Shown: in pieces, positions 59,063-64,000 of the stretch
How positions within the stretch are numbered: the stretch's first letter is position 1
Layout of the letters: each line of letters begins with the position of its first letter
Source: Chlorops oryzae
Lineage: Eukaryota > Arthropoda > Insecta > Diptera > Chloropidae
NCBI GenBank assembly: GCA_020466095.1
Contig: CM035806.1
Location: 14,061,224 to 14,125,223 of the forward strand
Length of the DNA stretch: 64,000 nt
Direction: 5' to 3'
Notes under the pieces: generated by a model
What the model was told of the DNA's origin: nothing
What the model saw: only the letters and a program-made list of their open reading frames with translations
Databases searched by the model: none
Program-made: the position numbers and the translations under genes

Positions 59063-59313
59063 TATTGATGACATGTTTGCACGCATTTCAAATGGGAAAA
59101 GTACCACTTATAAAATAGAGTGTCACAACTGGGTCATTGATGAGATTTATTCCGACTGGGATAACTCATTTCGATATCATGCATTTATAACTTGAATCCC
59201 TCACCTTGGCACCCTCTCGTCATCTTCTCGCTCCATGAATGCCGACAATTTTATTTTAGATACACAATTAAGTACTTTTTTTTTGCGTTCAGACAGACAT
59301 TTTATCATACTAA

Positions 59314-59587
59314 AGCCCGGATCCCACTATCTACGCAATGCGCCGATTTTTGCCCTAATCAATGCGTCGATAGTGTGAACGCAATTTTTTTACTCTCATG
59401 ATGACAAGTTTGACCCTCTGGAATGATTTTTGTCCCAATTTTATTGCTCCCCGATATCTTCTTGACAATATGCGACTATAATGTGAGCCTCAGCAGTGAT
59501 TGTGGAAATTTTTGAAATTTGTGCCGGTCTGGCCCGATAAAAATCAGCGCAGATTTTGTTACTTGCGCAGATAGTGGGATTCCAGCT
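59314..59587. mobile_element. Harbinger-like MITE, TAA duplication
   Basis: Left AGCCCGGATCCCACTATCTA, right inverse of AGCTGGAATCCCACTATCTG. TAA lies on both sides (59311-59313 and 59588-59590), fitting the TWA target of PIF/Harbinger. A solitary end of the same family is at 51314-51333. Confidence 0.75.
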
Positions 59588-60070
59588 TAACTCTTCAGAT
59601 TTATTGGCGTATTTTCTACAAAAACAAAATATATAAAAATAACCGAATTAATCCGGATGAATCTAAATTTTGTTGGTTTCAACTGCTTTCTGTGCGATAT
59701 CATTTTCATTTTCAGAGAATCGCCAAGCCCCGCGAATGTCCTTGATGGACATTGACGACTTGCTTAAATGCGAATGCGTATGGATAGTGATGAATTGGAA
59801 ATTAATTGCTTTGAACCTTAATTAAACTTATTTATGGTAATTTATTAAATTGTATATTTTGCACCGAATTCTGGTAAATATTATTTTAAATTTTCATCGC
59901 ATTTTTCTTCTATTATATTTAGCAAGGTGTCAAAAAACCTGTTTTGGAAGAAATTTAATTTTTTTTTCTATGATTTTATTAGATCACATATTTAGTATAA
60001 ACTTTTGTTTTAGAACTGTTTTTTAAGCGATAAAACTCGGGAAATGTACATTTCGAATTTCCTGCCATGG

Positions 60071-60430
60071 CACAGTGGGATCGCATAATACATTTGAGTG
60101 TAAAAATTATACGCAGTGGTCGCAGAAAGATGAAACTTGGCACATTCTGAAGTTTTCGTAAAAATTTGATTTCGTTAGAGCACACATTTGGTATAAACTT
60201 TGGTTTTGAAATGAATTTTTCATATGAAAAATTTTTACCCTAAAAGTATACTCTAAATTTCTTTCGTATGAACTTCATTGAAAAATGTTGTAACATATTT
60301 TACTTCAATACAGCCAAATTTGCTTAGAAATTTTTGTGGACCAAGTGGTTTTTGAAAGTTAATACATATTATGAAAAAATTAAGAGTATAAACGATTTCC
60401 AAAACAAAGTGTTTTTAAGGGTTGGGGCAC
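60071..60430 (+). mobile_element. Solo left end of a Transib-type element
   Basis: CACAGTG followed by 23 bp and then TAAAAATTA, the same heptamer-23-A-rich order as the left end of the adjacent element. Downstream text (GAAACTTGGCAC) parallels GAAATTTGGCAC of that element. No right end was found, so this is probably truncated. Confidence 0.45.
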
Positions 60431-60432
60431 CG

Positions 60433-61861
60433 CACAGTGCTTCGATCCCATACATTCGATGGACAAAAATAGAAAGAAGTGTCGTAGGGCAATGAAATTT
60501 GGCACAAGTCCCTAATATGGCTTAATTAAGAAATTTTCGAAGTTTCATCAAAATTGACCCCTTCCACCACCCACCGCCCATACCACCCAAAGTTATTTTC
60601 GGCTATAAAAATGGATATTTTGCAAAAAATTTCTTAAAAATTGGGAGAAGAGTATATACATATGCGATCTTATCAAAAAATAATATTTCCTCCATTAATT
60701 TCGTAAGATTTTTATTACTGTTTTCACGTTCGCGTCTTAAGTCTTTTCGCAGACAGTTCTGTTAAAAAAACGAGAGAGATAAAGCAAGGACTTAAGACTC
60801 AATAATCAGCCACATTTTTCTAAAATTGCAACGAAAAACAACGAAGGTAAAGACTTATAAATGCATGCACATTTCATAAATATTGAAAAGCATACTTTTT
60901 GGCTGCATTTAATAATGTTTATTTACAAAGAAAACTTTAGTATAAATCATGAAAATATACATTTTTAAAATCTAAATTTTTCTTTATTTGTTGGTTCGAT
61001 AAAAGTCTGATTTTTTCATAACTTATTAGAGGAATATATAAGGTACTAAAAATAGGAATAAAAAAATACCCGTTTTTCCGTATTTTTTTTTTTTACTCCA
61101 TTAAAGTTTCGATATTTTTTACTATGAAAAAAAAATTTGTGCCTTTTTCAAGCAGAAAAGCAAAATGATATTAAGCTCCTTTGCCTAAAAGCATATTTTT
61201 AATGTACTTCTCATATATTTGAAAAGTTAAAACAACAAACCTAAAGTCTATTAAGGAAAAAATGTATTTGTGGCAATTTCTTGCGAAACAGCTAGAAACA
61301 AGTGTTTCATAAATCAAGAAAAACGCTTATGGGAAAAATGATTTTTTTCTCAATTGTTGGTTTGATAGAAGTCTGATTTTTTCATATCTTATTAGAAGAA
61401 TATATAAGGTATTAAAAATAGGAATAAAAAAATACCCGTTTTTCCGTATTTTTTTTTTTTACTCCATTAAAGTTTTGTAATTTTTGAATAACCAACCAAA
61501 AATTTGTGTTTTTCAAAGCAAAAAACCAAAATGACATTAAGCCCCTTTGCCTTAAAATTTATTTTTTATTTATTACTTATATATTGAAGAAGTCAAAAAA
61601 TTAAGTTTGAAGTAATTTCACGAAAAAATAAATTTTTGAGATTATTTTTAGTGAATCGACTTGAGCGATTTTTTTGTTAAAGCAGTTTTGCTTAAAATCG
61701 TCTAACTTCAGCGCCCTCTAGTGGTGATCTAAAGAATCAAACCATAAATATTTTTCTATAATTATATTAGTTGTTTTATTATCTTTCCGAAAATATATAT
61801 TTCATCAATATATTAAAACAATTTTTTTTTTTGATTTTTGTCTATGGGTCGAAGCACTGTG
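60433..61861. mobile_element. Transib-type element with RSS-like 23/13 ends
   Basis: CACAGTGCTTCGATCCCATA at left and the inverse of CACAGTGCTTCGACCCATAG at right, flanked by the 5-bp duplication CACCG (60428-60432 and 61862-61866). After the left heptamer comes a 23-bp spacer and ACAAAAATA; after the right heptamer a 13-bp spacer and ACAAAAATC. This is the heptamer-spacer-nonamer layout of recombination signal sequences, known for Transib ends. No transposase remains. The interior has a roughly 366-bp tandem duplication. Confidence 0.8.
60985..61700. repeat. Tandem duplication of about 366 bp
   Basis: TTGGTTCGATAAAAGTCTGA at 60991 recurs as TTGGTTTGATAGAAGTCTGA at 61357. Both are followed by matching text (AAATACCCGTTTTTCCGTAT, then a T run and ACTCCATTAAAGTTT). 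Divergence shows that the duplication is not recent. Confidence 0.8.
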
Positions 61862-61866
61862 CACCG

Positions 61867-62162
61867 TGCTCTGAAAACGCCAAAAAACAAGATTTTTTTT
61901 GCATGGGGAATTTCGTTTTTCTTTGATAGTTTCCATAATATTGGTCCTTTTTGCTTGAGCCACGTGAATTTTGAAGGGTAATTTGAAGGTCTTTCCAAAA
62001 TGAGTACTATCTGTAAAATCGGGTTTGTTTTTGGGTGTGGCAAACGATTTCCGAAATGAGCATTTCCGAATTTCTACGGTTTTATATATATAGTTTCATG
62101 GTCCCAGGTCCGCCCAATGTTAATCGATTTTGCTGTTCTATGGCTTAAGAGAAAGACTAATA
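61867..62162. other. Intergenic, nothing seen
   Basis: Short spacer between two transposable elements; no feature recognised. Confidence 0.5.
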
Positions 62163-62164
62163 TA

Positions 62165-63668
62165 CAGGGTGTTCCGTTTATGAAGTTCAACAGGTCGGGA
62201 GCTGATAGAGGGATTCAGAGCTAACAAAAAATCGTATGGCAGGGGGGGTCCAAAATGCAAGCCTGAGGAGTTATAAGGGAAAGAAAGAAATTTGCAGTTG
62301 TTTCAGAAAAAAAATGTTTACGCCTCAACGTTTAAATCCAAGATAAAAATTTTAACACAGTTCGACAGAACATTATCAGACCTTTCTAGGCGTATAAAAT
62401 AATCTTATACTTTATTGCAACTTCAAGGGTATTTGAGCCTTCAAAGTTAAAATTTTAAAATTTTTTAAACATTTTTTGACTTTGAGGGCCATTTTGGTAT
62501 AAAAAAGGTCCTATTAATACACACATTTTTTATATTATTCAAAATGCTGAATTGATTTCCTTTAATTTGGTACCGCTAATGTCTAATAAATTTTTTGAAA
62601 ATAAGATGAGAAAATTAAATATCTAAATGAACTTATTAGTTTTACTGTATCAAATCCAATAAGTTCGACTTCATTGATAGCAAACGAATAGCTTTCAGAT
62701 AGCCTTCGCATAGCCTTTGCATAGCCTTCGCATAGCCTTCGTATAAAGCCTTTGTGTAGCCTTCGTATAGCACTCCATTTATATGTTTTTGAAGTAGAGG
62801 TCGTAGGCGAACATGAACAAACACGTTCAGTGTGGAGCTCTTGCCAGGCCGATGGCCGGCTACAAACTGATTGAGCTCTATAAAGAAGTATTCACACTTT
62901 GATCAATTATATCTTATGTTTCAAATTTTAATTAAACCAAAACAACCGCCATAAAAATCAATTTTCAGATTTCAAAGTCTTTTATGCTTTTTTCTGCCAA
63001 TAAGTTGTTTTTTTTTCATGGTCGATTTACTTGATCGAGGACTTTTTGGAAAGCTATGATAAAGTATAATGTAAGAAAAAGGATAATATTTAAAGATTGT
63101 CGTAGGTTTGATGGTAAAAAAAAATGCAACACAAATTGAAATAATAAAAATTGTTCGAACTTTGACCTCATTGAGCACCCTATACTACATATGGGTCAGG
63201 CCACGAGAAACGTGACATAGTGGATCTGGGATTTCAGTTATTGGACCTCATATCGAAAGCTGATGGCTATTCATAACTCCCGATAAAATAACAGAGAAAA
63301 ACTCTCTCAGTTGTTGTTGTTATTGTAATTTGAAAATCGAAAAATTGAGATTTTTTCAATATTTCCCTTTTATTTATAATTTTATATCTCAAAAACGACT
63401 TGAGATAATCGGAAAGTTTTTCTTTGGTTCGTTTGAGAATAAATAAGGGAAAAAACAAAAATCGAAAAATGGTATACACTCAAAAAAAAATGTTCGACAA
63501 TTGGGATTTAAAATAAGTAATTGCAATTTGTGGATAGAGCCGGATCTGGAAATTTAACCAATTATACAAAAAAATGTAGACCATTCAATTACGTTTGAGA
63601 AACATAAAAAAAAAATTTTGTATTTCCAAGAAGTTTCCGACACAGAGCATTTGAAGTGAGACATCCTG
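62165..63668. mobile_element. TA-flanked Tc1/mariner-like element
   Basis: Left CAGGGTGTTCCGTTTATGAA, right inverse of CAGGATGTCTCACTTCAA. TA lies directly outside both ends (62163-62164 and 63669-63670). A CAGGGTGT tip with TA target is typical of Tc1/mariner elements. No transposase motif can be read, so it is old or non-autonomous. Confidence 0.55.
62695..62772. repeat. ATAGCCTTCGC minisatellite
   Basis: About six imperfect copies of an 11-12 bp unit (ATAGCCTTCGC, ATAGCCTTTGC, GTAGCCTTCGT) inside the TA-flanked element. Confidence 0.85.
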
Positions 63669-63670
63669 TA

Positions 63671-64000
63671 TATGTACTAAAAGGCGCAAAACCATATGAA
63701 AATCGGTTTCTCTCCATCACAGTAAATTTTTGGAGGGGCAAAAAGTGCCACGCCTGACCCTTACTATATTGTTCGAGTCGTGGAGCCACAAAACGTTTTG
63801 TTCCAGTTTTAGAAAAACCAATGCTGATCAAGTCTCTGAACCTTTGAGCTCTCGCGAGTTCACTGTAATGCTTGATATTTAAAAAAAGTTTGTTTAATAA
63901 AATACGTATGGAAGCAGAAATGTGCCACAGCGTAAATGAGAGAAATTTTATTAATGTTAATTTAATCCTTAAATCTATTGTAATTTTCACCACTCTCACA
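63671..64000. other. Right edge, no gene recognised
   Basis: A 136-codon minus-strand frame (63589-63999) runs from inside the TA-flanked element to the window edge. It shows no signal peptide, domain or splice context and I do not call it a gene. Confidence 0.45.

Noticed and set aside
63589..63999. 136-codon minus frame at the window edge
   Set aside because: It crosses the end of a TA-flanked element and shows no recognisable motif; possible transposon remnant but not supportable.

Overview
This 64 kb window is AT-rich eukaryotic nuclear DNA. GT-AG introns, TATA promoters, long poly-A/T and CT/CA/TATG microsatellites, dense MITEs and a secreted protein resembling the Drosophila CheA chemosensory family all point to a higher fly (Diptera). 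An acalyptrate such as a tephritid fruit fly is my best guess, but that is inference. Gene density is very low. Only two loci look like real coding genes; most of the rest is transposon-derived, simple repeat or unassigned intergenic/intronic DNA.

Genes. (1) A CheA-like secreted-protein locus is present as three dispersed copies. The 22.9-23.6 kb copy (minus) has two exons, a signal peptide, a TATA box and an intact 187-residue frame. The 29.5-30.1 kb copy (plus) keeps promoter, exon 1 and intron but loses the C-terminal part. The 37.8-38.3 kb copy (plus) has a 13-bp frameshifting deletion, is cut at about the same place, and has a MITE where its promoter should be. A fourth relic (45.3-45.8 kb) carries only the 5' flank. 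(2) A BTB-BACK protein gene (51.6-53.7 kb, plus) has at least three exons. Its last intron is mostly an inserted MITE, and an upstream exon may exist.

Mobile DNA, start to end: a retroposon 3' end inside a TATGT pentamer array (0-0.9 kb); a GAT/AAT array (3.7-4.5 kb); a Transib-type element with RSS-like ends (7.5-8.9 kb); nested TA-flanked MITEs (11.1-11.5 kb); a mariner remnant keeping its transposase helix-turn-helix (13.0-13.6 kb); a 640-bp polypyrimidine tract (19.2-19.8 kb); hAT MITEs with clear 8-bp target duplications (21.3, 27.4, 32.4 with a second nested inside, 43.5, 54.3 kb); a dipteran 'TATACCCG' repeat (26.3-27.2 kb); polypyrimidine arrays (35.6-37.0 kb); four long elements with CCC...GGG ends and 2-bp flank duplications (37.3, 39.3, 48.8, 53.0 kb), one holding a nested foldback element; further foldback MITEs (44-51 kb); a polypyrimidine array beside a perfect 38-bp hairpin (56.5-57.1 kb); two more MITEs (58.9, 59.3 kb); a second Transib-type element (60.4-61.9 kb); and a TA-flanked Tc1/mariner-like element (62.2-63.7 kb).

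The genes do not form a pathway. The window is best read as an intergenic repeat landscape around a decaying CheA-like duplication and one BTB-BACK gene. All family calls come from reading motifs by eye; no search was run.
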